Origin: Actinopolyspora lacussalsi
Lineage (GTDB): Bacteria > Actinomycetota > Actinomycetes > Mycobacteriales > Pseudonocardiaceae
Length of the DNA: 64,000 nucleotides
Direction of reading: 5' to 3'
Assembly: GCA_030803735.1 (NCBI GenBank)
Contig: JAURUC010000001.1
Coordinates: forward strand, 4,402,001-4,466,000
The first letter of the stretch is position 1; the number at the start of each line of letters is the position of its first letter. A program made the translations under genes and the position numbers. This document shows, one piece after another, positions 25,370 to 32,844 of this stretch. The notes below the pieces were generated by a model that saw only the letters and a program-made list of their open reading frames with translations, had not been told where the DNA came from and searched no databases.

Positions 25370-25882
25370 TCAGGAGTCGGAACCGGAGGTGTGTCCGGGT
25401 TCGTTCCGGTGCCGCACCAGCGGGGTCAGGGCCGCGTAACTCCTGCCGAGGCACTCCCGGAAAACCAGGCGCTCTCCGGGATTCATCGAGTCGAGCACAC
25501 ACCGCTCCAGCGAGTCGATCACAGGCGCGCAGGTGGTGACCAGCTCCCGGCCGCGTGTGGTCAGGCTGATCAGCAGGGCACGGCGGTTGGTCTCGTCCCG
25601 CCTGCGTCGCACCAGCTCGTGTCGCTCCAGCCACTGCACCATCTCGTGCATGGTCTGCGGAGTCACGAAGGAGCGTCGTGCCAGTTGGGCGGAGGAGAGC
25701 TCGCCGCGCTGTTCCAGCACGGTCAGCGCGGTGTACTGCAGCGTGGTCAGACCGTGTGGACGCAAGGCGTCGTCCATCAGCGCGCGGACGACCATTTCCA
25801 GCCGCTTGACCAGGTAAAGCGTCAGCGGCGCCTCGTCGTCCGCCGACTCCGGTTCGCCCGCGTCCTCGACGTAGTCGGTCAC
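25370..25882 (-). CDS. MarR-family regulator, probably CoA-thioester responsive
   Basis: 170 residues. Winged-helix MarR domain about residues 20-150: LTTLQYTALTVLEQRGELSSAQLARRSFVTPQTMHEMVQWLERHELVRRRRDETNRRALLISLTTRG. In other bacteria the ferulate/coumarate operon is repressed by MarR proteins (CouR, FerC/FerR) relieved by hydroxycinnamoyl-CoA. Here the gene is immediately upstream of ech on the same strand, and both genes have a matching ATCAGGnnn(C/G)CTGAT palindrome about 80 bp upstream of their start codons, suggesting it controls ech-fcs and itself. Confidence 0.83.
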   Translation of the reverse strand: MTDYVEDAGEPESADDEAPLTLYLVKRLEMVVRALMDDALRPHGLTTLQYTALTVLEQRGELSSAQLARRSFVTPQTMHEMVQWLERHELVRRRRDETNRRALLISLTTRGRELVTTCAPVIDSLERCVLDSMNPGERLVFRECLGRSYAALTPLVRHRNEPGHTSGSDS

Positions 25883-25961
25883 GAGGTCATCCTGTCACCC
25901 CGTCGTCGTGGTTCGTTCTCGCCTCATCCGTGGGTAGTGCGGAGCTTCGTGTTCACCTGAA

Positions 25962-25976
25962 ATCAGGAATGCTGAT
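25962..25976. promoter_or_regulatory. Putative MarR operator upstream of marR
   Basis: ATCAG-GAATG-CTGAT, 80 bp upstream of the marR ATG. Same arms and overall length as the site before ech. Confidence 0.65.
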
Positions 25977-26030
25977 ATTTACGGCTCGTTGTGGAACGGC
26001 TTGTTCGCCTGCCCCGGAGTCATAAGAGTG

Positions 26031-26052
26031 GTCGGCGCTCGCGAAATCGCGG
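26031..26052 (-). repeat. Possible decayed hairpin repeat copy
   Basis: On the minus strand the 5' half GCGATTTCGCGAG is followed directly by CGCCGACC, as if seven bases of the 3' inner arm had been lost from the repeat seen at 19876 and 22070. It could also be chance. Confidence 0.35.
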
Positions 26053-26224
26053 AGCGCATCGTGCGGCTACCCACGCCATGCGATCCGCGCCTCTTCGACG
26101 TGTCCGACTCGCCCGATCGGGGCATTCGATCGGCGCGAACTGCTTACCCGACGAGACCGCAGTTGTGAAACGCCCTCACGTCGTTGCGTCGCCGATTCGG
26201 AGATGTAACGTCGCCCGTCGCTGT

Positions 26225-26689
26225 TCAGGACTCCGCGAGGTGCGGCGGGAAACCACCGGTGGCGATCGGGCCCCAGTCCTCGATCTCGATGCGGATCAGC
26301 GACTTGTTCTGCCGGACCATGGCTTCGCGGTACTCGTCCCAGTCCGGGTGTTCCCCGGAGATGCAGCGGAAGTAGTCAACGAGGCCGTCCAGCGCCCCGG
26401 GCATGTCCAGTACCCGCGCGCGGCCGTCGACCTGCACGTGCGGTCCGTCCCACTCCTCGGAGAGGACGCAGATCGACACTCGTGGGTCGCGGCGCGCGTT
26501 CCTGGCCTTCGCGCGGTCCGGGTAGGTGGAGACCACGATCCGGTCCTGTGGATCGACGCCGCAGGCCACCGGAGACATCTGCGGGCGACCTCCGGCGCGG
26601 GTGGTCGACAGCAGACCGCGATGCCGCGGCCGAAGGAATTCCAGCAGTGCTTCCCGTTCGACGTGGTCGGCCGTGGCGATGCGTGGCAT
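26225..26689 (-). CDS. PPOX-class F420-dependent oxidoreductase
   Basis: 154 residues. Split-barrel flavin/deazaflavin fold of the pyridoxamine-phosphate oxidase-like class: LEFLRPRHRGLLSTTRAGGRPQMSPVACGVD, IVVSTYPDRAKARNARRDPRVSICVL, VQVDGRARVLD, and a C-terminal RIEIEDWGP. The PDRAKARNARRDPRV stretch is the pattern seen in actinobacterial F420-binding members. Such enzymes reduce or bind small substrates such as biliverdin or aflatoxin-like lactones; the substrate here is unknown. Single gene on the minus strand. Confidence 0.8.
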   Translation of the reverse strand: MPRIATADHVEREALLEFLRPRHRGLLSTTRAGGRPQMSPVACGVDPQDRIVVSTYPDRAKARNARRDPRVSICVLSEEWDGPHVQVDGRARVLDMPGALDGLVDYFRCISGEHPDWDEYREAMVRQNKSLIRIEIEDWGPIATGGFPPHLAES

Positions 26690-26955
26690 GAGTCCAGCAT
26701 CTCACGCGGGGCGTCTCGCCCCGGACTGTCCTTTCCGGACCGCGCAGGGCTCTGCTACTCGCCTGATCGGACGGGAACGGGTTTTGACGAGATCGCTCGC
26801 CTGCTCGTTGTCACGCTGTCGAGGATCAACGGGGCTGGAACATTACTTCGCTGCTACCCGGTCAGCACGTGACCAACTCATGTCACAGGAACGCTCGATC
26901 CGCTGCGCTGACATCCGGTCTCGCTGTGACCAGCACACGCCACTAAGCTTGACCG

Positions 26956-27390
26956 ATGGCATCGGTAAGGCAGTTCCAAGTCACTTTCGACTGCGCGGAA
27001 CCTGAACGCGTCGCTCGTTTCTGGTGCGAGGTGTTGGGGTACGTGGTACCTCCACCACCGGAAGGGTTCGCCACCTGGGAGGATTTCGATCGCTCGCTGC
27101 CGCTTGAGCGGCAGGGCTCGGCATTCGCCTGCATCGATCCCTCCGGTACGGGGCCGCGGCTGTTCTTCCAGCGTGTTCCCGAAGGCAAGGTTGTCAAGAA
27201 TCGAGTGCATCTCGATGTGCGGGTCGGCACCGGGCTCGTGGGGGAAGAGCGTCTCGCCACGCTCGAGGCGGAGTGCGCACGACTGATCGAGCTCGGCGCG
27301 ACGCGTGTGCGACTGCTGCCCGCCGATGGAAACGACGAGTCGTGCATCGTGATGCAGGACATCGAGGGCAACGAGTTCTGTCTCGACTGA
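26956..27390 (+). CDS. VOC superfamily (glyoxalase-like) protein
   Basis: 144 residues. Two beta-alpha-beta-beta-beta modules: FQVTFDCAEPERVARFWCEVLGYVV at the N terminus and RVHLDVRVGTG ... VMQDIEGNEFCLD at the C terminus. This matches the actinobacterial glyoxalase-like subgroup with a conserved HLDV strand and D(I/P)EGNEFC ending. His and Glu in these strands are the usual metal ligands. No neighbour gives a substrate; it could be a dioxygenase, isomerase or binding protein. Isolated on the plus strand. Confidence 0.78.
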   Translation: MASVRQFQVTFDCAEPERVARFWCEVLGYVVPPPPEGFATWEDFDRSLPLERQGSAFACIDPSGTGPRLFFQRVPEGKVVKNRVHLDVRVGTGLVGEERLATLEAECARLIELGATRVRLLPADGNDESCIVMQDIEGNEFCLD

Positions 27391-27943
27391 AGCCCCTTCT
27401 CGCGGGTGAGCCCGACCACTCGATCGGGGGTTCGGTTGCCCGGCGGGAGGTGCGATGTACTTCGACTGCGAGTGGTGACGAAGTGGGGATCGTTCTTGAT
27501 CGAGATCCCTGCTTTTCCTGTGCGCTGGGCTGGTGCGCCCTCGGCAGGATTCGAACCTGCGACACCCGTTGTAGGCGAGCTGGCGACCACAGACGGCCAC
27601 ATCGACGGATACGGGAGTTTGGGGCCAATTGGGGTTCTGAGTAGTAGCGGTACGGGATTTGGCGCTAGGCACGGTTTCGGTTGGTGATCGAGGTGTCGAC
27701 ACACAGCTGTGGAGCGGCTGGGACGGCCCCGAGTCCCTGTTCCCGCTGCTGTAACCAGGAAGGAAGCTCGTTACCGGAGGTTCCTGCACTCCTACTGCTC
27801 AGACCCCGGAAGGATTGAACGATGCTGCTGGTCAGCAGGCTGATTCAGCTCGCTCCGGATGCCGGTCGAGTGCTGATCTCCGACGCTGTGAGCAGCATCG
27901 ATACTCGCTGGCGTTTAATCTGTCATGACTGTTCCCCAGATCC
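27391..27943. other. Intergenic stretch with tRNA-Arg 3' fragment
   Basis: About 550 bases. It holds the left copy of the 69-bp direct repeat (27500-27568), which includes the 3' half of a tRNA-Arg gene. No intact gene is seen in the rest; open frames here read through the tRNA fragment and have no recognisable content. Confidence 0.5.
27500..27568. repeat. Left copy of 69-bp direct repeat (att-like, tRNA-Arg fragment)
   Basis: Identical over 69 bases to 30331-30399. It contains the tRNA-Arg 3' half (T arm through the anticodon arm) plus 36 bases downstream of the tRNA, and similarity breaks off in the anticodon stem. This is the pattern left by site-specific integration at a tRNA 3' end. 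Confidence 0.8.
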
Positions 27944-29197
27944 TTACTCCGGGCGGAGGGCCATGCCATGCAACTGAGGCGGCCCTTCGAGAAGATCAGA
28001 CATACCCGGCAGGCTCGTGTGCATGAGGCTCTTTCCGGTGCTCTGGTCGTAGATCCGTAGCTCCGGTTCGTCCCCGTCCGAGGTCTGTGTAATCAGAGCC
28101 AAGCGGTCGTCGCGGACGGTCGCGCTGACCTCGCTGTTGCGCGGCACGATCTCGTCTTCGAGAGGGAACTCTTCGACCGTCTTTCCCGTGCCGATGTCGG
28201 TCCGCATGAACGCCTGGCGATCGAGCGAAGCCCACAAAAAGCTCTGGCCGTCGTCCGAGAGAACTGTACTGTCGAGGACGGCGAGGCCGTAAGAGCTGTT
28301 CGGCCGAACGCTCTCTCCGCTCGCATCAGTGAGTGGCGTCTCGACCACCTCCCCGGTGGAGACGTCCCAGGCTCGAAGGACAACCGGCCGCTCAGGGTTC
28401 CCGCTGTCATCGGCAACCGCGGCCAAGTGGTACATCGTCCCCTCTCGACAGGGCGCATCGTGGTTCTGCTGTGCGGAACCCGAGACCGGCGCCATCCCGA
28501 CGAGTCGCTCGTTCTGGCCGACAGCATCCGCGTCGGGCAAGTCCGATGGGCTGGAATCGTCACCGGAGAGACGAGTCAGCATGAACGACGCCGGCCCATG
28601 GGTTCCCCGGGTTTCGAGTCCCTGTTTGGTGGCCACCCGCTCATAGTCTCCGGAGGGCTGGGCCAGACCGTAGATCTCACCGCCGCAGGAGCCGGCTACT
28701 TGGTAGTAGCCCTCGACATTCTTCCGGCTCGATGCGCCGTCAGTATGAGTCACCAGCTGCTCGGTATAGCCGACTCCTGTGGTTCCTTCATTGAACAGGC
28801 CGATGAAGCCGTCGTCGCCCGTCGGGAACAGCGCGTGCTGTGACGGGGACTTGGGGCTGTCGGTGGTACGCAGTCCCTCATCGGTGAGCTGATAGTCCTG
28901 TTCAGTGTCGGAGAAGAACAGGCCGTCCTCCGACCATCCGATCGCCGCGGTATCCATGCCGGAGGTTTCGACGACGTTAGTCTCTCCCGCCTCGCCTACC
29001 AGGACGAGGTGTCCCGCGGACGAATCCCCGACGTCCTGTGCCGGAGGGCTGATGTAGGCGGCAGCCCGAACGCCGTCCAAGGTCACATCCTGCGGCTCTT
29101 CGACATCCGCCGAAGGACCCAAGCATGCCGACGTGGTCAGCAGGACCATGGCGAGCCCAACCGTTGCGCGTGCAGAAGAGAACGAAGATCGAGTCAT
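27944..29197 (-). CDS. Secreted lipoprotein, beta-propeller-like
   Basis: 417 residues from ATG 29197, which follows GGGAG; an upstream in-frame extension to 29305 has no signal sense. The N terminus is a lipoprotein signal: MTRSSFSSARATVGLAMVLL then lipobox TTSAC with Cys about residue 24, so it should be anchored on the outer face of the membrane. The rest is acidic, with repeated strand-rich segments such as GWSEDGLFFSDTEQDY, VLDSTVLSDDGQSFLWASLD and RIYDQSTGKSLM that look like blades of a beta-propeller. No catalytic motif recognised. It lies inside the segment bounded by the tRNA-Arg direct repeats, so it may be horizontally acquired cargo. Confidence 0.65.
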   Translation of the reverse strand: MTRSSFSSARATVGLAMVLLTTSACLGPSADVEEPQDVTLDGVRAAAYISPPAQDVGDSSAGHLVLVGEAGETNVVETSGMDTAAIGWSEDGLFFSDTEQDYQLTDEGLRTTDSPKSPSQHALFPTGDDGFIGLFNEGTTGVGYTEQLVTHTDGASSRKNVEGYYQVAGSCGGEIYGLAQPSGDYERVATKQGLETRGTHGPASFMLTRLSGDDSSPSDLPDADAVGQNERLVGMAPVSGSAQQNHDAPCREGTMYHLAAVADDSGNPERPVVLRAWDVSTGEVVETPLTDASGESVRPNSSYGLAVLDSTVLSDDGQSFLWASLDRQAFMRTDIGTGKTVEEFPLEDEIVPRNSEVSATVRDDRLALITQTSDGDEPELRIYDQSTGKSLMHTSLPGMSDLLEGPPQLHGMALRPE

Positions 29198-29471
29198 GAG
29201 GCTCCCGAGATATACGAAGCTGCGGTAGAGCATCATCCGCAATTTCGTGGATGATACCCCACCGCATGGAATGCCTGTTGCCCATTTCCGGGCGAGCTGT
29301 GCCAATCAGAGTGTCTGATAAGTGACGGTGAAGAAGCTATCCCGGATGTTTCCTAGGGATACACCGGGTTCACCATTGCTGTCGAGGTCGATACCGGAAG
29401 TCGACATATAGGCCGTCCAGGCAAAATGAAGGTTATGCAGGTGTGGTGATTAGTGGGGATAGACACAAGAA

Positions 29472-29538
29472 GCAACGGTCTTTCCGGTATCATGCTGTTC
29501 GACCAAAAACAAGCAGTACGCCAAGGAAAGACCGTTGC
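29472..29538 (+). promoter_or_regulatory. Hairpin masking the transposase start
   Basis: GCAACGGTCTTTCC (29472-29485) is a perfect 14-bp complement of GGAAAGACCGTTGC (29525-29538). The second arm includes the AAGGAAAG ribosome site and the TTG start of the transposase, so a read-through transcript would hide the start. Confidence 0.6.
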
Positions 29539-30060
29539 GTTACGAGGAAACCACAGGGTTGAGTGAGGACCAGCTATGCTGGTTGGCTGAGCGGATCAGT
29601 GGGTTGATTCTATGGGACCCGAGGAACACTGTCGGTGTTCATGGCTCTCGTGGTGACGTTGGAGTTCTGTCGGACGAATCTGACCCAGAAACAATTGGCG
29701 GCGTTCCGAAATACGAGCCAGTCGACGATTTCGCGGGTAGTGCGTCGGATTGAGCCCGTCCTGGCCGACACGTTGGACGAGGCACACGCCACTCTTGAGG
29801 AGTTCCACGGACGAGTCGCCCTCGTGGATGGTGTACTCATCCCCACTGGGAATCGTCGTGACCAGAAAAAACTGTATTCCGGAAAGCATCGACGCTACGG
29901 CGTTCGTCTGCAACTGAGCACCGGTCTTCGAGGGAAACTTCTCGCGTGTTCGGAGATATTTCCCGGGGGTTCCCATGACTTCACGGTGTTCCGGAGCTCA
30001 TCACTGCACGAGACGCTCAATCATGCCAACACCATCGGGGATCTCGGTTGTCTGGGATAA
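29535..30060 (+). pseudogene. Degraded DDE transposase (IS5-like, HTH plus DDE_Tnp_4)
   Basis: The first ~30 residues (RYEETTGLSEDQLCWLAERISGL) are in one frame from TTG 29535. The rest (FMALVVTLEFCRTNLTQKQLAAFRNTSQSTISRVVRRI) is in another, so a frameshift lies near 29620-29635. The HTH domain and the first catalytic Asp (VALVDGVLIPTGNR) and the HDFTVFR segment are readable, but the frame stops at 30060 before the last catalytic region. Related full-length proteins run ~250 residues. A dead insertion-sequence remnant inside the tRNA-Arg repeat-bounded segment. Confidence 0.8.
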
Positions 30061-30366
30061 TGCTATCACTGAGGTGATCTCAATGGTATGAGTGGCTTGC
30101 CTTCGTTTGCTCTGAGGGGTCCAGCTGGGTGGCTACGTCGCGGGCGCGGTTGCTCGCCCGTAGGAACTGGCCGTGTGAGGGCGTCCGTAGCGGGACCGGG
30201 CTTCGCGGGAACAGGTTCCCAACCGGCCACGGTGCCAGGTCGAACCGGTGTGATCGGTGAGTTTCTTCGGCGGCCAGAGCCCTGGCCGACCTGCACGGGA
30301 AGACTGAGCAAAAGTGGGGGCCGATCTTGGTCGAGATCCCTGCTTTTCCTGTGCGCTGGGCTGGTG
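30061..30366. other. Stretch between transposase remnant and tRNA-Arg
   Basis: About 300 bases with no credible gene. Its right end is the 69-bp repeat shared with 27500-27568. Confidence 0.5.
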
Positions 30367-30399
30367 CGCCCTCGGCAGGATTCGAACCTGCGACACCCG
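30331..30399. repeat. Right copy of 69-bp direct repeat (att-like)
   Basis: Covers the 3' half of the intact tRNA-Arg and 36 bases beyond its 3' end. Identical to 27500-27568, same orientation, 2,831 bp apart. Confidence 0.8.
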
Positions 30400-30439
30400 C
30401 TTTAGGAGAGCGGTGCTCTATCCCCTGAGCTACGAGGGC
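30367..30439 (-). tRNA. tRNA-Arg (anticodon CCT)
   Basis: 73 bases on the minus strand. Acceptor stem GCCCTCG/CGAGGGC, D arm with AGCTCAGGGGATAGAGC, anticodon stem CCGCT/AGCGG around loop CTCCTAA giving anticodon CCT, T arm CGCAGGTTCGAATCCTGCC, discriminator G. CCA is not encoded. Intact, although its 3' half also exists as a detached copy at 27537-27568. Confidence 0.95.
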
Positions 30440-30633
30440 CTGTTCGGTTGTCAGCCGGGTCGGTACGTGCCGATCCGCACCAAAGGATACCGGCCCGGTG
30501 GGTGTCCTCGACACCGGCCCCGGTAGTGGTTGTGCTCCGGGCGAACGGCACCCGCCGCTGATCTTTTCGGAACGGCGCACGCGTATGGTCGACTTGCCGC
30601 TACCGTGTGCGATAGGACGGCACTGGGGTGACC

Positions 30634-32757
30634 ATGACGAACGAGTACCACGGCGACGCCCGCAGCGTGACGCAGGCCGGGCGGGTCGATCGTTTCGAGC
30701 AGCACCTGCACTTCCACGGAACCGACGCTCGCCCTCCCGAACGCCCGATGAGCATCCCGGCCGAGCCGACACTGCTCGTCGACCGGCGGGACGAGCACCG
30801 CACGCTGTACAGCGTCCTTGAACGCTCCTCCGCGGCGAACGACTCGTCCGACTCCGGATCAGGGGCTCTCCTGATCGCGCTGTGCGGTCTCAGCGGTATC
30901 GGCAAGAGTACGCTCGCGCGGAGTTTCGCCTGGCAGGTGCACGAGCGTTTCGAGGACGGCTTCTGCTACACCGACTGGCACGGCCACCCGGTATCCGGCT
31001 CCGCCGAGCTGGCGCGCTCGTGCCTGCGCAAGCTGGGTACGGCCGAACACGAGCTACCCGCCGCTGACCGGGACGCGTTGCAGCTGCTGCGTGACCGCAC
31101 CCGTGGCCGCAGGATGGGGTTCGTCTTCGACGGACTGGTGCACCCGCGACAGCTGCTCGACCTGCGGCTCGCGGCCCCGGAGACCATGATCCTGTTCACC
31201 AGCCAACACGCTGCCTCGGAGTTCTCCTCCGACGGGGTGAGCTCGATCGACCTCGAACCACTTTCCCGAGACCACGCGATCGAACTGCTCGCGCGAATCA
31301 CCGGCACGGATCCGGCCGCGACGGACCCGGACGTCGGGCGACTCGTCGAACTCTGCGGCTACACCCCGTTGGCGCTGGAGTTCGTGGGCAGAAAGATCAG
31401 GCGACTCAAACACTGGACACCGCGTCGCGCGGCCGACTGGCTCGCCGGTTCCGCCCACCGGGGCGATATGCTGCGTGACAATCCCGAAGTGCGGGACACC
31501 CTGGAACTCGCGGTCACCGACCTTCCGGCCGAGCAGGCCGAGCTCTATCGGCTGCTCGGCGCGATTCCCTGCCGCACTTTCGACACCGCCACGGTCGCCG
31601 AGCTGCTCGACGCCGACCCCGCCGACGCGGAGGACCTGCTCTACGAACTGCACGCGGCCAATCTGGTGCTCGAGTCAGAGCCGGGGCGCTTCCACCTGCA
31701 CGATCTGGTAAGGATCCACGCGATCGAACACGCCGAAAAGCTCGGACCGGGGGACTCCGAGCGGGCGCACCACCGCCTGGTCACGCGGTACCGCCGGATG
31801 GGCGCCCACGCCGATCGGGCGGTGATGGAACCGAGCAGGTTGCGGGTGGCGGGTGACGAGCACCTGGTGACATCCGAGGAGAACCCCTTCACCAAACCGA
31901 CCGCGCTGCGCTGGCTGGAGACCGAGTTCGCCAACATCGTCGCGCTGGTCCACCACGCGAGCGGACGCGGCGACCACGAAACCGTGCTCGCGCTCTGTGA
32001 CGGAGCACTGTGGACACTGCACAACCATCACAAGCACTACGAAGGGACGCTGCGAGCCTTCGAGCTGGCGATCGGGGCGGCCGATGGACGGGACGATCCG
32101 TTGGCGGGGGCGAGGATGCGGATCCTGCGCACCAGGCTGCTCATGGAGTGCCGGCGGTTCACCGAGGCGCACGAGCAGGCCCTCGAAGCGCGGGAGAAAG
32201 CCGTGAGCACCGGGCATCGCCAAGTGCTCGCCTCGGCCTACGAGTTCCACGGTCGGGTTTACCTGGAGCAGGAGCGCTACGAGCCCGCCCTCGAACTGTT
32301 CCGCTCCGCGTGGGAGATCAGCGAGCGACTGGGGAAGCCACGGGGAATGGCCCTGGTGGAGCACTTCGCGGCGCGGGCGCACAGTGGACTCGGAGACCAG
32401 CGGAAGGCCCTGGAGTACCTGGAGAGCGCGGCGGCACGGCTGGCGGACTTCCCGAACGACCGGCGCACCTCCGCCAAGGTGAAGCTGACCACCGGAGTCG
32501 TCCTGCGGCGCATGGGACGGTACCGGCAGGCCGTCGAGCAACTGGAGCGAGCCGTTGTCGAACTGAGCTCTCACCGCTCCGACGAGGACGACGAGAAGCT
32601 GCTGTTCGAGCTGGCCGCGCCGTTCGAGGAGATGGCCGCTTCGCTGCGCGAGATCGGTGAGCGGGACCGGGCCGAGAAGTGCCTGCGGGAGGCCGTCGCG
32701 ATCTACGAACGCGCGGGCAGTCCGAGGGCCGAGAGACTGCGTGCCGGAACGGGGTGA
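30634..32757 (+). CDS. STAND NTPase (NB-ARC) with TPR C-terminus
   Basis: About 707 residues from ATG 30634 (GTG 30628 is in frame). Residues 1-30 carry an actinobacterial STAND leader, NEYHGDARSVTQAGRVDRFEQHLHFHG. NB-ARC ATPase: Walker A GLSGIGKSTLARSF (about 90), Walker B-like RRMGFVFDGL (about 167), LEPLSRDHAIELL, and a GLPLAL-like CGYTPLALEFVG (about 245). A winged-helix region follows (about 290-370), then helical TPR-like repeats from ~420 to the end (e.g. EALEAREKAVSTGHRQVLASAYEFHGRVYLEQERYEPALELF). Architecture of signal-sensing switches, used for transcription control or anti-phage defence. No DNA-binding or nuclease domain is evident, so the output is unknown. Confidence 0.85.
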   Translation: MTNEYHGDARSVTQAGRVDRFEQHLHFHGTDARPPERPMSIPAEPTLLVDRRDEHRTLYSVLERSSAANDSSDSGSGALLIALCGLSGIGKSTLARSFAWQVHERFEDGFCYTDWHGHPVSGSAELARSCLRKLGTAEHELPAADRDALQLLRDRTRGRRMGFVFDGLVHPRQLLDLRLAAPETMILFTSQHAASEFSSDGVSSIDLEPLSRDHAIELLARITGTDPAATDPDVGRLVELCGYTPLALEFVGRKIRRLKHWTPRRAADWLAGSAHRGDMLRDNPEVRDTLELAVTDLPAEQAELYRLLGAIPCRTFDTATVAELLDADPADAEDLLYELHAANLVLESEPGRFHLHDLVRIHAIEHAEKLGPGDSERAHHRLVTRYRRMGAHADRAVMEPSRLRVAGDEHLVTSEENPFTKPTALRWLETEFANIVALVHHASGRGDHETVLALCDGALWTLHNHHKHYEGTLRAFELAIGAADGRDDPLAGARMRILRTRLLMECRRFTEAHEQALEAREKAVSTGHRQVLASAYEFHGRVYLEQERYEPALELFRSAWEISERLGKPRGMALVEHFAARAHSGLGDQRKALEYLESAAARLADFPNDRRTSAKVKLTTGVVLRRMGRYRQAVEQLERAVVELSSHRSDEDDEKLLFELAAPFEEMAASLREIGERDRAEKCLREAVAIYERAGSPRAERLRAGTG

Positions 32758-32844
32758 TCGGAGGTTCCGTTCTTCTCCGGTGGCGTGTTCCCCGGGCGTG
32801 CGGCCACGAGACGAACGGAGCACGCAGCCGCACGTCCGGCCGAC

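Larger units (their letters stand above)
25883..26224. other. Intergenic stretch upstream of marR
   Basis: About 340 bases. It contains the second MarR-type palindrome and a probable decayed copy of the hairpin repeat. No gene seen. Confidence 0.45.

Noticed and set aside
27530..27610. A second tRNA-Arg gene
   Set aside because: Only the 3' half (T arm and part of the anticodon arm) is present; the 5' half cannot be folded, so it is an att-type fragment.
26878..27789. Long minus-strand open frames across the VOC gene and tRNA fragment
   Set aside because: They run antisense to a clear VOC protein and through the tRNA-Arg fragment, with no family resemblance or ribosome site.
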